Assembly (NCBI RefSeq): GCF_008973825.1
Contig: NZ_WCHR01000018.1
Coordinates: forward strand, 186,001 to 250,000
Direction: 5' to 3'
Source: Gemmobacter serpentinus
GTDB lineage: Bacteria > Pseudomonadota > Alphaproteobacteria > Rhodobacterales > Rhodobacteraceae
Length of the DNA stretch: 64,000 bases
Shown: positions 17,740 to 26,328 of the stretch, piece after piece
Layout of the letters: every line of letters starts with the position of its first letter
How positions within the stretch are numbered: position 1 is the stretch's first letter
Made by a program: the position numbers and the translations under genes
The notes under the pieces: generated by a model
Database searches by the model: none
Told to the model about the DNA's origin: nothing
Seen by the model: only the letters and a program-made list of their open reading frames with translations

Positions 17740-19485
17740 ATGAAGCGGCAGGACGGCCAAGTCTCGCAAAGTCATGTCACGCAATGTGATGTGCTGGTGA
17801 TCGGATCGGGGGCGGCGGGGCTGACCGCCGCCGTCACCGCCGCGCATTTCGGCCTGAAGGTGATCGTGGCGGAAAAGGCCGCGGTCTTTGGCGGCACCAC
17901 CGCCTGGTCGGGCGGCTGGCTCTGGATCCCGCGCAATCCGCTGGCGCGCGCGGCGGGGATTGATGAGCCCGCTGAGGAACCGATGCGCTATCTGCAAGGT
18001 GAGTTGGGCAATCGCGCGGGCGATCCGCGCCTGCCGGTCTTTCTGCAAAACGGCCCTGAAATGGTGCAGTTCCTGCAAGACCATGCCGGGATGCGCTGGA
18101 TCGATGGCAACAAGGTGCCCGATTTCCACGAAACGCCGGGGGCGGGCAAAGGTGGGCGCTCGGTTTCGGCCTTGCCCTATGACGGGCGCGCATTGGGGGC
18201 ATGGATCCACAAGCTGCGCCCGCCGCTGGATGTGGCAAGCCTCTGGGGTTCTGGCCTTGGTCCGGCGGTCGATATGCGGCATTTCTTCGATGCAACGCGC
18301 AAGCCCGCCTCGGCCCTGCATGTGGTGAAGCGGGTGCTTGGCATCTGGCATGACCGGCTGCGCTATGGCCGCCCGATGCGGCTGGCCAATGGCAATGCGC
18401 TGGTGGCGCGGCTTATGCGGGCGGCGCTTGATCTTGGCGTGACGCTGATCGACAGCGCGCCAGCAACGGGGCTGATCCGCGAAGGTGGCCGTGTCACCGG
18501 CGCACGGCTTTCGACACCTTCAGGCGAGACGGTGATCTATGCCGCGCGCGGCGTGGTGCTGGCCTCGGGCGGGTTTCCCCATGACCCCGACCGGCTGGAG
18601 GATTGGGCCGCCAATGCGGGCGGACGGGCGCATCATTCGGCGGCACCCGACACCAATCGTGGCGACGGGCTTCGCATGGCCGAAGCCGCTGGGGCCGCCA
18701 GCGATGGCAGCCTTGCCTGGAATGTCGCCATGGCCCCGGTCAGCCGGGTGCCGCGCGGCGATGGAACATTTGCCAATTTCCCGCATCTGATCGAGCGCGC
18801 CAAACCCGGCATCATCGCTGTATTGCCCGATGGCAGACGCTTTGTGTCCGAGGCCGACAGCTATCACGGCTTCATGCAGGCGTTGATCGAGGCGACGCCC
18901 AAGGGCCAGTATCCGACCTGCTGGCTGATTGCCGATCACAAGGCGCAACGCCGTTGGGGCCTTGGCTGGACCAAGCCCTTTCCCTTCCCGCTGGGGAGGG
19001 CGGTGCAGTCGGGCTATCTTAAATGGGGACGGAGCGTGGCCGATCTGGCCCGCGCCTGCGATATCGCGCCCGCAGCCCTTGAGGCGACGATTGCCCGCTT
19101 CAACGATGGTGCCGCGCAGGGCCATGACCCCGAGTTTCACCGGGGCGAGAGCGCCTATAACCGCGTGCAGGGCGATTTCGACCATGGGCCGAACCCCTCG
19201 CTCGCGCCGCTGAAGCGCGGGCCGTTCTATGCGGTGCAGATCGTGCCCGGCAGCCTTGGCACTTTTGGCGGTTTGAAAACCGACACGGCCGCGCGGGTGC
19301 TGGATGTCAGCGGCGCGCCGATCCCCGGTCTGTTCGCGGTGGGGGCCGACATGGCCTCCATCATGGGGGGCAACTATCCCGCCGGGGGCATCACGCTTGG
19401 CCCCGGCATGACGTTTGGCCATATCGCCGGTCGCATTCTGGCCGGCCAGCCCGTTTCGGGCGTGACACAGGAGGAAAATCCATGA
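17740..19485 (+). CDS. FAD-dependent oxidoreductase, KstD-like ring desaturase candidate
   Basis: A 581-residue flavoprotein with the FAD motif GSGAAG (about 22-27), GGTTAWSGG and GGNYPAGGITLGPGMTFG near the C-terminus. As in the paralogue at 6565, a Tyr is followed four residues later by Gly, matching the ketone-polarising pair of 3-ketosteroid Delta1-dehydrogenases. The middle segment (KLRPPL, HFFDATR, GNALVARL) aligns with that paralogue. The ATG has GAGGGCGA upstream. Its stop overlaps the NIPSNAP start. Cyclohexanecarboxylate aromatisation in Gram-positives needs two such desaturases plus an SDR, so a pair acting in sequence is plausible here. The exact substrate is unknown. Confidence 0.85.
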   Translation: MKRQDGQVSQSHVTQCDVLVIGSGAAGLTAAVTAAHFGLKVIVAEKAAVFGGTTAWSGGWLWIPRNPLARAAGIDEPAEEPMRYLQGELGNRAGDPRLPVFLQNGPEMVQFLQDHAGMRWIDGNKVPDFHETPGAGKGGRSVSALPYDGRALGAWIHKLRPPLDVASLWGSGLGPAVDMRHFFDATRKPASALHVVKRVLGIWHDRLRYGRPMRLANGNALVARLMRAALDLGVTLIDSAPATGLIREGGRVTGARLSTPSGETVIYAARGVVLASGGFPHDPDRLEDWAANAGGRAHHSAAPDTNRGDGLRMAEAAGAASDGSLAWNVAMAPVSRVPRGDGTFANFPHLIERAKPGIIAVLPDGRRFVSEADSYHGFMQALIEATPKGQYPTCWLIADHKAQRRWGLGWTKPFPFPLGRAVQSGYLKWGRSVADLARACDIAPAALEATIARFNDGAAQGHDPEFHRGESAYNRVQGDFDHGPNPSLAPLKRGPFYAVQIVPGSLGTFGGLKTDTAARVLDVSGAPIPGLFAVGADMASIMGGNYPAGGITLGPGMTFGHIAGRILAGQPVSGVTQEENP

Positions 19486-20093
19486 CCTATTACGAGATCG
19501 CCACACTGGACACGGTGATCTTCGGCGCGGGCAAGGCCGCGGCGGGGATCGAGGCCTGGGTGGGCGCGGGCAGGGGCCGGCTGCTGGGTGCCTTTGGCAC
19601 AGATATCGGCACGCTGAACCGCGTCTTCATCCTGCGCGGCTTTGACAGCCTGACGGAGATGTATGAAGAGCGCGAGCGCGCGCTGCGCAGCGACGATCCC
19701 TTTGGCTGCACCGAACATCTGGTGAAGCTGAATATGGAAAGCTATCGCGCCTTCGACTTCCTGCCCCCCGTTGAGGTCGGCGTGCAGGGCCCGGTCTATG
19801 AGTTCCGCACCTACAAGACCCGCATCAATGGCATCATGCCGACCATGGGCAAATGGGCCGATGCCGTCCCCCCGCGTGAGGCCTATTCGAAACTGACGGT
19901 GGCGATGTATGGCCTTGATGGCGAACCGCGCGTGACGCAGATCTGGCCCTATGCCAGCCTTGCCGCCCGGTCCGAGGCGCGGGCGAAATCGGTGGCGGAT
20001 GGCAAATGGCCGCCGAAGGGCGGGCCGGACTGGCTGTCGCCCGACATGACCAGCCAGATCGCCATGCCGCTTGCCTTCTCGCCGTTGAAGTAA
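19482..20093 (+). CDS. NIPSNAP-family protein, two-domain
   Basis: A 203-residue protein with two NIPSNAP-like halves: MTYYEIATLDTVIFG at the start and VYEFRTYKTRINGIMPTMGKW near residues 105-125, each the first strand and helix of a dimeric alpha-beta barrel unit. The C-terminal LAFSPLK matches the end of the NIPSNAP protein at 4870-5445. Its start overlaps the flavoprotein stop as ATGA, so synthesis of the two is coupled. Function is unknown. A chaperone-like, isomerase or accessory role for the flavoprotein is inference from the repeated pairing. Confidence 0.8.
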   Translation: MTYYEIATLDTVIFGAGKAAAGIEAWVGAGRGRLLGAFGTDIGTLNRVFILRGFDSLTEMYEERERALRSDDPFGCTEHLVKLNMESYRAFDFLPPVEVGVQGPVYEFRTYKTRINGIMPTMGKWADAVPPREAYSKLTVAMYGLDGEPRVTQIWPYASLAARSEARAKSVADGKWPPKGGPDWLSPDMTSQIAMPLAFSPLK

Positions 20094-20098
20094 GCGCC

Positions 20099-20923
20099 AT
20101 GGCACATCCGCTTTCGCTTGCCTTCCTGACCACCTTTGAGGTCAGCCCTGTCGACGCCGTGAAGATCGCGGCCGAGACCGGCTATCAGATGGTCGGTCTG
20201 CGCATCCTGCCCGCCGCTGCCAGTGGCGAGCCGGACTATTCCCTGCTGACCAACGACCGCGAATTGGCCGAGGTGCAGGCCGTGTTGCGCGATACCGGGG
20301 TCACAGTGGGGGATGTGGAGATCATCCGCCTGAAGCCAGAGAATGACTGGGATCTGTTCGCCCGCTTCTGCGCCAGATGCGAGGCGCTGTTGGCACGGCA
20401 TATCCTTGTCGCGGGGGATGATCCCGATCACGCCCGGCTGACCGACAGTTTCGCGCGGTTTTGCGAGATCGCGGCACGCCACCGCCTGACGGCGGATCTG
20501 GAGTTCATGCCCTGGACGGCGGTGCCGGATCTGACGGCGGCGCTGCAGATCGTGCAGGCGGCAGGGGCCGGGAATGGCGGCGTGCTGGTCGATGCGCTGC
20601 ATTACGACCGGTCCACCACCACGCTGGAACAGATCGCGGCCCTGCCCGCAGATCGCGTGAACTATGTGCAGTTCTGTGATGGCACCGTGCCCTATGACCC
20701 GAGCGATGAGGGGCTGATCCGCATCGCGCGGGGCGAGCGGCTGTTCCCGGGGCAGGGCGGGATCGATCTGATCGGGTTGGCGCGCGTCATTCCCGAAGGC
20801 GTGACCATCAGCGTCGAGGTGCCGCATCGCCCGTTGGCCACCAAGATCGATGCCCGTGCCCGCGCCGAAATGGCGATTGCCGCGACCCGTGGCATCCTGC
20901 GGGCTGCCGGACGCACCGCCTGA
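20099..20923 (+). CDS. TIM-barrel protein of sugar-phosphate isomerase/AP-endonuclease-2 family
   Basis: A 274-residue xylose-isomerase-like barrel. Candidate metal ligands appear at strand ends: Glu in DLEFMPW, Asp in VLVDALHYDRS, Gln in VQFCDG and Glu in ISVEVPH. This Glu/Asp/Gln/Glu order is the one seen in the N-terminal half of QuiC. The protein could be an isomerase, epimerase or dehydratase of a hydroxylated cyclic acid, possibly a single-domain dehydroshikimate-dehydratase-like enzyme. It begins 5 nt after the NIPSNAP gene, and its stop touches the longer possible start of the following LysR gene. No substrate can be read from sequence. Confidence 0.75.
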   Translation: MAHPLSLAFLTTFEVSPVDAVKIAAETGYQMVGLRILPAAASGEPDYSLLTNDRELAEVQAVLRDTGVTVGDVEIIRLKPENDWDLFARFCARCEALLARHILVAGDDPDHARLTDSFARFCEIAARHRLTADLEFMPWTAVPDLTAALQIVQAAGAGNGGVLVDALHYDRSTTTLEQIAALPADRVNYVQFCDGTVPYDPSDEGLIRIARGERLFPGQGGIDLIGLARVIPEGVTISVEVPHRPLATKIDARARAEMAIAATRGILRAAGRTA

Positions 20924-20982
20924 TGCAGAAAACTGCGCGCGCGGGGCTGGCCGTCGCGCGCGCTTTGCGCATAGGGTCGGGC

Positions 20983-21927
20983 ATGACCGAACTGACGCTG
21001 CGACAGGTGGAAGTGATCCGCGCCGTGATGCTGGCCGGGACGATTCAGGGGGCGGCCACGCTGCTGAACGTCTCGGCCCCCGGCATTTCGCGGCTGGTGA
21101 AACATACCGAAGACCTGCTGGGGATCCGCCTGTTCGAGCGCAAGGCGGGCCTGTTCCTGCCTGCCGCCGAGGCGCACGCGATCTTCGAGATGATCCATCA
21201 GGTGCATCATCAGATCGGCAACCTGAACCTTGCGGTCGCGGCGCTGCAAAAGGGCGAAGGGATGCGGCTGTCTTTTGCATCCGCCCCCTCCATCGCACAA
21301 TTCATCGCGGCCCGTGCCATTCGCGGCATCCGCAAACGCTTTCCCGATCTGTTCATCGATCTGAACATCCTGAAGATCGAGGAGACCACGGATTATCTGC
21401 TGCTGGAGCGCGGCGAGTTTGTGGTGATGAGTTCGGCCATCGACAACCCGGGCTTTGACTGTGCGCCGCTGGCGCGCGGGAGGCTGGTGGCGATCTTGCC
21501 CGAGGGGCATCGGCTTGCGGCGCAGGCCGATATTTCGGTGCATGATCTGGCACAGGAAGATTTCGTGGGCGTGGATCCCGGCGACCCCTACGGCGAGATT
21601 CTGGCGCGCCCCTTTACCGAGGCCGGCATCACCCCGCGCCACGCGCTGCGCGGGCGCTTCGCGCAAACCGTGGTCAGTCTGGTGCGGCACGGTCTGGGCG
21701 TTGCGATCATCGACGAATTTTCGGTCGCCGAAGTCTATATGCCCGGCCTTGTGCGCCGCCCGCTGCGCGAGCCGTCGGAGATTTCGGCCTGGGTGGTGAC
21801 GAAACGCGGGCGCGAACTGTCAAGTTTTGCCGAATTTGCCATTGGCCGCTTTCGGCGCGAGCTGGCGCAGGTGGTTGCGGGATCCGACACGCGGGCAGGC
21901 GATCAGGGGCTTGGCGGCGGCATCTGA
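20983..21927 (+). CDS. LysR-family transcriptional regulator
   Basis: A 314-residue LysR protein. The helix-turn-helix lies at residues 5-60 (LRQVEVIRAVMLAGTIQGAATLLNVSAPGISRLVKHTE, in two helices), followed by an effector-binding domain (about 90-295) of the periplasmic-binding-protein type. I prefer ATG 20983 (AGGG 8 nt upstream); an ATG at 20923 overlapping the previous stop is also in frame. It is the last gene of the iclR-flavoprotein set and overlaps convergent pcaQ by 25 bp at the 3' ends. Targets are unknown; the flavoprotein/NIPSNAP genes are plausible. Confidence 0.87.
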   Translation: MTELTLRQVEVIRAVMLAGTIQGAATLLNVSAPGISRLVKHTEDLLGIRLFERKAGLFLPAAEAHAIFEMIHQVHHQIGNLNLAVAALQKGEGMRLSFASAPSIAQFIAARAIRGIRKRFPDLFIDLNILKIEETTDYLLLERGEFVVMSSAIDNPGFDCAPLARGRLVAILPEGHRLAAQADISVHDLAQEDFVGVDPGDPYGEILARPFTEAGITPRHALRGRFAQTVVSLVRHGLGVAIIDEFSVAEVYMPGLVRRPLREPSEISAWVVTKRGRELSSFAEFAIGRFRRELAQVVAGSDTRAGDQGLGGGI

Positions 21928-22832
21928 GCCGCGATCTCGCGCGCGACCTCTTCCAGCGTGGCCAGACCGGGCGCAGAGGCGCTTTGGCGCCGGGTGATAC
22001 CGACCGCGCCGGACAGGAAGCGCGCGCCGACCGGCAGTTCCTGCATCAGCCCGTGTTCCAGTTCCTCTGCGATCACCCCGCGCGAGATGAACCAGAGCGC
22101 ATCCGAGGCAAGACAGATGCCGCGCCCGACCGCCAAAGAGACCGTCTCGACCGCCGGGACGACCCCGATCAGGCCAAGCGAGGCAAGGTAATCATCGACA
22201 GGGCGGCGGATCAGCGCCGTCCGTGGCGGCAGGATCAGCGGTACATTGGCCAAGGCCTCGGCCACGGGGCGCGCGCCCAGCGGGTGACCGGCGCGCCCGA
22301 CCAGAACCACGTCTTCTTCATAAAGGTGCTCAAAGCTCAGACCCGGCATTTCCGACACATCCGGCAGGCGGCCAATCATCAGATCAATGCCGCCCTCGCG
22401 CAGCTGGCGGATCAGATGGTGATGTGGACCGGTCTCGACCGACAGCAGGATCTCGGGGCGCAATTCGCGAAAGCGCAGCACCACCGCGGGAAAGACCCGC
22501 GTCGCGGCGGTCGGCAACACGCCCACCTGCAACGAGCCGCCGCTGCCGGGGCGCAACGCCGCCGCCCCCGCCTCCAGCGATTCTACTGCCAAAGCGGCAT
22601 GACGGCGGAAGATGCGCCCGCCTTCCGTCAGCACCAGCCGCCGCCCTTGCCGCAGGAACAAGGGTTGACCCAGCAAATCCTCAAGCTCTGCCAGCGTGCG
22701 CGACAGCGCGGGCTGGGTGATGCCCTGCGCCCGCGCCACAATCGACAGCCCGCCTTCGGCCGCGATATCCAGAAACGCCCTGATATGGCGCAGCTTCACC
22801 CCTGGGTGCATAACTGAACGTTTATCCATCAT
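21903..22832 (-). CDS. pcaQ: LysR-family regulator of the pca genes
   Basis: A 309-residue LysR protein divergent from pcaD, the classical pcaQ position in alphaproteobacteria. The N-terminal region VKLRHIRAFLDIAAEGGLSIVARAQ continues into the recognition helix GITQPALSRTLAELE, a PcaQ/GbpR-type opening; the remainder is the substrate-sensing domain. In the family, PcaQ activates pcaDCHGB in response to beta-carboxymuconate or its lactone. Tandem ATG codons at 22832 and 22829 are both possible starts. A candidate LysR box lies at 22845-22860. Its 3' end overlaps the convergent LysR gene. Confidence 0.88.
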   Translation of the reverse strand: MMDKRSVMHPGVKLRHIRAFLDIAAEGGLSIVARAQGITQPALSRTLAELEDLLGQPLFLRQGRRLVLTEGGRIFRRHAALAVESLEAGAAALRPGSGGSLQVGVLPTAATRVFPAVVLRFRELRPEILLSVETGPHHHLIRQLREGGIDLMIGRLPDVSEMPGLSFEHLYEEDVVLVGRAGHPLGARPVAEALANVPLILPPRTALIRRPVDDYLASLGLIGVVPAVETVSLAVGRGICLASDALWFISRGVIAEELEHGLMQELPVGARFLSGAVGITRRQSASAPGLATLEEVAREIAAQMPPPSP

Positions 22833-22844
22833 CGCAAGCTTTGC

Positions 22845-22860
22845 ATTATCCAAACCAAAT
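22845..22860. promoter_or_regulatory. LysR-type box ATT-N10-AAT between pcaQ and pcaD
   Basis: ATTATCCAAACCAAAT has dyad ends and fits the T-N11-A rule. It is in the 63-nt pcaQ-pcaD gap. It does not match the ATAACC-N4-GGTT site described for rhizobial PcaQ well, so it is only a candidate. Confidence 0.35.
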
Positions 22861-22895
22861 TTGTCGTGGCAGATTATGGAAGAGTGGAGGATGCC

Positions 22896-23675
22896 ATGCA
22901 AGTTCTGAGCCGCCCCTGGGGGGCGATGCACTACCGTTTGGACGGGCCCGAGGGCGGCGTTCCGGTGGTTTTCGCCAATTCTCTGGGCACCGATCTGCGA
23001 TTGTGGGATGCGGTTCTGCCGCTGCTGCCCGGCATCCGCGCGATCCGTTTCGACAAACGCGGGCACGGGCTGTCGGATCTGTCCGGGCCGCATGAGATCC
23101 ACGATCTGGCCGAGGATGTGGCGGCGCTGATCGCGGCTGTGGCGGATGGCCCGGTGATCTTCGTGGGCCTTTCTGTCGGGGGTGGGATCGGGCAGGCACT
23201 GGCCGCGCGACGCCCGGAATTGCTGCGCGCCATGGTCCTGTCCAATACTGCGGCGAAGATGGGTCATGCCGAGGGGTGGCAGGCGCGGATTGCCGCGATC
23301 CGTGCGGGCGGGCTTGCCGCCATTACCGATGCGGTGATGGAACGCTGGTTCGCACCTGCCTTCCGCGCGAGCCCCGCACTTGCCCCTTGGCGCAATATGT
23401 TCGAACGCACTGATGCGGCGGGCTATATCGCCACCTGCGAGGTGTTGGCCGCCTGCGATCTGACCGCAAGCGCCGCCGGTTTGAGGTTGCCGGTGCAAGT
23501 GATCGCCGGGGGTGCGGATGGTGCCTCGCCGCCCGATCTGGTCGCCGCGACCGCCGCCCTGATCCGGGGTGCCAAATATCATGTGATTCCCGAGGCAGGC
23601 CATTTGCCCTGCGTCGAAACCCCCGAAGCCTGGGCGGCCATCGTGTCGCCCTTCCTCCAGGAACATGCCCGATGA
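22896..23675 (+). CDS. pcaD: 3-oxoadipate enol-lactonase
   Basis: A 259-residue alpha/beta hydrolase that hydrolyses beta-ketoadipate enol-lactone to beta-ketoadipate. The nucleophile is in GLSVGGGIGQ (Ser near residue 93), the acid lies in the AGGADGAS region and the catalytic His is in EAGHLPCVE. The oxyanion region VVFANSLGTDLRLWD is characteristic. ATG 22896 is set by GGAGG 5 nt upstream; a GTG at 22866 lacks one. Its stop overlaps the pcaC start (ATGA). First gene of pcaDCHG-DUF849-pcaB. Confidence 0.95.
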   Translation: MQVLSRPWGAMHYRLDGPEGGVPVVFANSLGTDLRLWDAVLPLLPGIRAIRFDKRGHGLSDLSGPHEIHDLAEDVAALIAAVADGPVIFVGLSVGGGIGQALAARRPELLRAMVLSNTAAKMGHAEGWQARIAAIRAGGLAAITDAVMERWFAPAFRASPALAPWRNMFERTDAAGYIATCEVLAACDLTASAAGLRLPVQVIAGGADGASPPDLVAATAALIRGAKYHVIPEAGHLPCVETPEAWAAIVSPFLQEHAR

Positions 23676-24064
23676 CCGATACCTATTCTGCCGGAATGGC
23701 GACCCGCCGCAAAGTCCTGGGTGCGGCCCATGTCGACCGGGCCGAGGCCGACAAGACCGAATTCGACAGCCCTTATCAGGCGCTGATCACCGAGGCCGCC
23801 TGGGGCCATGTGTGGTCGCGCAAGACCATATCGCCGCGTGAACGTTCCATGCTGACCATCGCCCTGCTGGCGGGTCTGGGCAACGATCACGAACTGGCCA
23901 TGCACATCCGCGCCACCGTGAATACAGGCGCGTCCCCGGATGATATCCTTGAGGTGATGTTGCATGTTGCCATCTATGCTGGCGTCCCCCGCGCGAACCA
24001 TGCCATCAAGATAGCCAAGGAGACGTTCGCAATGATGAACGCCGAGAAAGAGGGGGGTAAATGA
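23672..24064 (+). CDS. pcaC: 4-carboxymuconolactone decarboxylase
   Basis: A 130-residue carboxymuconolactone decarboxylase-family protein that decarboxylates gamma-carboxymuconolactone to the enol-lactone used by PcaD. The segments [31 protein letters not shown] and [17 protein letters not shown] are family-defining, with Glu and His residues of the active site visible. It overlaps pcaD and pcaH by 4 nt each. The standalone form (no fusion to PcaD) is the usual proteobacterial arrangement. Confidence 0.96.
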   Translation: MTDTYSAGMATRRKVLGAAHVDRAEADKTEFDSPYQALITEAAWGHVWSRKTISPRERSMLTIALLAGLGNDHELAMHIRATVNTGASPDDILEVMLHVAIYAGVPRANHAIKIAKETFAMMNAEKEGGK

Positions 24065-24798
24065 CCCTCAGCAATTCCGTCGATCGCGGGCCCTTGTTTT
24101 TCCGCGACCGCGACTGGCACCCGGCGGCCTATACGCCGGGCTACAAGACCTCGATGACGCGCGCGCCGCAGCGCGCGTTGGTCGCCCTTGGATCGACCCT
24201 GTCGGAAGAGACCGGCCCCGCCTTCGGGCAATCGATGATCGGTGCGCTGGACAACAATCTGGTGATGAACTTCACCGGGCAGCCTGCGGTCGGCGAACGC
24301 ATCATCATGCATGGTCGGGTTCTCGACGAGCAGGGCCGGGGCGTGCCCAATGTGTTGGTCGAGATGTGGCAGGCCAATGCGGGCGGGCGCTACCGCCACA
24401 AGAAGGACGGCTATCTTGCGCCGCTGGACCCCAATTTCGGGGGCTGTGGTCGCACGCTGACCGGGCCGGATGGCAGCTATGAATTTCTGACCATCCGCCC
24501 TGGTGCCTATCCTTGGCCGAACCATGTGAACAACTGGCGGCCGATGCATATCCACTGGTCGGTCTTCGGATCCGGCTTCGGCCAGCGGCTGATTACCCAG
24601 AACTATTTCCAGGGTGATCCGCTGATCGATCTGTGCCCGATCGTGAACACCATCGGCAAGAAAGAGGCGATCGATATGCTGGTGGCTGCGCTGGACATGA
24701 ACCGGGCGATCCCGATGGATTGTCTGGCCTACAAGTTCGACATTGTGCTGCGCGGTCGCCGCCAGTCCTTCTTTGAAAACCGCAAGGAGGGGATGTGA
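24061..24798 (+). CDS. pcaH: Protocatechuate 3,4-dioxygenase beta subunit
   Basis: This is the iron-bearing subunit of the intradiol enzyme that opens protocatechuate to beta-carboxy-cis,cis-muconate. In the 245-residue protein the four ferric ligands can be placed as Tyr in GGRYRHK, Tyr in GAYPWPN and the two His of [10 protein letters not shown]. The flanking [10 protein letters not shown] segment is conserved. It overlaps pcaC by 4 nt and pcaG by 1 nt and forms the alpha/beta complex with PcaG. Confidence 0.97.
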   Translation: MTLSNSVDRGPLFFRDRDWHPAAYTPGYKTSMTRAPQRALVALGSTLSEETGPAFGQSMIGALDNNLVMNFTGQPAVGERIIMHGRVLDEQGRGVPNVLVEMWQANAGGRYRHKKDGYLAPLDPNFGGCGRTLTGPDGSYEFLTIRPGAYPWPNHVNNWRPMHIHWSVFGSGFGQRLITQNYFQGDPLIDLCPIVNTIGKKEAIDMLVAALDMNRAIPMDCLAYKFDIVLRGRRQSFFENRKEGM

Positions 24799-25412
24799 TG
24801 GTGCAGCGTCTGGATTACCTCAAGGAAACCCCGTCGCAGACCGCAGGGCCCTATGTCCATATCGGCCTGACGCCCAATGCGCTTGGCAATCCCGGCATCT
24901 ACCCCGAGGATCTGGGCCGGTCGCCGATCCGCGACGGTGCCAAGGGCGAGCGGATCGTGATCACCGGCCGCGTCATCGATGGTGCCGGGATGATCCTGCG
25001 CGATGCGCTGTTCGAAAGCTGGCAGGCCGATGCCGATGGCATCTATCCCGCCAATGATCCGCGGGGTCAGGCTGACCCTGCGGTCACTGGCTGGGCCCGG
25101 GTGGCCGCCGATTTCGACAGCGGCATCTGGCGGCTGGAGACCATCAAGCCGGGCCGCGTGCCCTTTCCCGACGGCCGCCTGATGGCACCCCATATCGCGA
25201 TCTGGCTGGTGGCGCGTGGCATAAATCTCGGCCTGCAGACCCGGATCTATTTCGAGGATGAGGCCGAGGCCAATGCCGTCTGTCCGGTGCTGAACCGCAT
25301 CGAACATGTGGAACGCCGTCTGACGCTTCTGGCCCGCAAGACCGCACCGGGCACCTATAGCCTTGATTTCCGGCTGCAGGGCGAGGGCGAGACCGTCTTC
25401 TTCGATATGTGA
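24798..25412 (+). CDS. pcaG: Protocatechuate 3,4-dioxygenase alpha subunit
   Basis: A 204-residue intradiol-fold subunit lacking the iron ligands, as expected for PcaG. TPSQTAGPYVHIGL at the N-terminus and DFDSGIWRLETIKPGRV with APHIAIWLVARGINLGLQTRIYF (in two parts) toward the end are typical. ATG 24798 overlaps the pcaH stop (TGATG), with AAGGAGGGG just upstream. The following DUF849 gene begins 6 nt after its stop. Confidence 0.96.
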   Translation: MVQRLDYLKETPSQTAGPYVHIGLTPNALGNPGIYPEDLGRSPIRDGAKGERIVITGRVIDGAGMILRDALFESWQADADGIYPANDPRGQADPAVTGWARVAADFDSGIWRLETIKPGRVPFPDGRLMAPHIAIWLVARGINLGLQTRIYFEDEAEANAVCPVLNRIEHVERRLTLLARKTAPGTYSLDFRLQGEGETVFFDM

Positions 25413-25418
25413 GTGACC

Positions 25419-26255
25419 ATGACCAACCCTTGCATCCTCTGCGTGGCGATCACCGGCTCTCTGCCGACCAAGGCCAACAATCCGGCGGTGCCGATCTCGA
25501 TCTCGGAACAGATCGAGTCGACGCAGGAGGCTTTCGAGGCCGGGGCCAGCATCGCGCATTGCCATGTGCGCGATGATGCCGGCGCGCCATCCTCGGACCC
25601 GGAGCGATTTGCGCGGTTGATGGAAGGGTTGAAAACCCATTGCCCGGGCCTGATCATCCAGCTTTCCACTGGTGGACGGTCCGGCGCGGGCCGCACGAGG
25701 GGCGGTATGCTGCCCCTCGCGCCGGACATGGCCTCGCTTTCGGTGGGGTCAAACAATTTCCCGACGCGGGTCTATGAGAACCCGCCCGATCTGGTGGATT
25801 GGCTGGCCTCCGAAATGCTGACCTATGCGGTCAAGCCCGAGATCGAGGCCTTCGATCTTTCGCATATCGTGCAGGCCGCCACGATGCAGCGCGACGGGCG
25901 GCTGAAGGGGCCGCTTTATGTGCAATTCGTGATGGGCGTGAAGAATGCGATGCCCGCGGATGAGCCGATCCTGGATTTCTATATCGAGACGCTGAAGCGG
26001 CTGGCCCCCGATGCCCAATGGTGCGCGGCGGGGATCGGGGCGGCACAGGTGACGGTAAATGAATGGGCGATCCGCAAGGGCGGCCATACCCGCACTGGCA
26101 TGGAAGACAATGTGCGACTGGATCGCGACCGGCTTGCGCCCTCCAATGCGGCGCTGGTGCGCCGCGCGGCCGACCTCTGCACGCAATATGCGCGCCCGGT
26201 TGCCACCTGGCAGCAGGCGCGCCAGATCCTGGGTCTGGCCATGCCTGCGGTCTGA
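25419..26255 (+). CDS. Beta-keto acid cleavage enzyme (BKACE, DUF849) in pca operon
   Basis: This 278-residue TIM-barrel protein is of the family that reacts a beta-keto acid with acetyl-CoA to give acetoacetate and a shortened acyl-CoA. The zinc-binding HxH appears as HCHVRDDAG near residue 46. LIIQLSTGGRSGAG and the late GGHTRTGMEDNV segment are conserved family motifs. It sits between pcaG and pcaB, 6 nt after pcaG. No pcaI, pcaJ or pcaF is in the window. The simplest inference is that it cleaves beta-ketoadipate to succinyl-CoA plus acetoacetate, replacing the CoA-transferase and thiolase. A DUF849 gene in this place is, to my recollection, recurrent in Rhodobacterales pca clusters. Confidence 0.85.
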   Translation: MTNPCILCVAITGSLPTKANNPAVPISISEQIESTQEAFEAGASIAHCHVRDDAGAPSSDPERFARLMEGLKTHCPGLIIQLSTGGRSGAGRTRGGMLPLAPDMASLSVGSNNFPTRVYENPPDLVDWLASEMLTYAVKPEIEAFDLSHIVQAATMQRDGRLKGPLYVQFVMGVKNAMPADEPILDFYIETLKRLAPDAQWCAAGIGAAQVTVNEWAIRKGGHTRTGMEDNVRLDRDRLAPSNAALVRRAADLCTQYARPVATWQQARQILGLAMPAV

Positions 26256-26328
26256 CCGCTGGCTTTACCGACCGCCTTGACGCATGGCATATCCTGCCGC
26301 GCCCGCCCATTCCAAAAAAGGCCCCGCC

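Noticed and set aside
22833-22895. Rhizobial-type PcaQ site ATAACC-N4-GGTTAT
   Set aside because: No such sequence in the pcaQ-pcaD gap; only a generic LysR-like ATT-N10-AAT is present.
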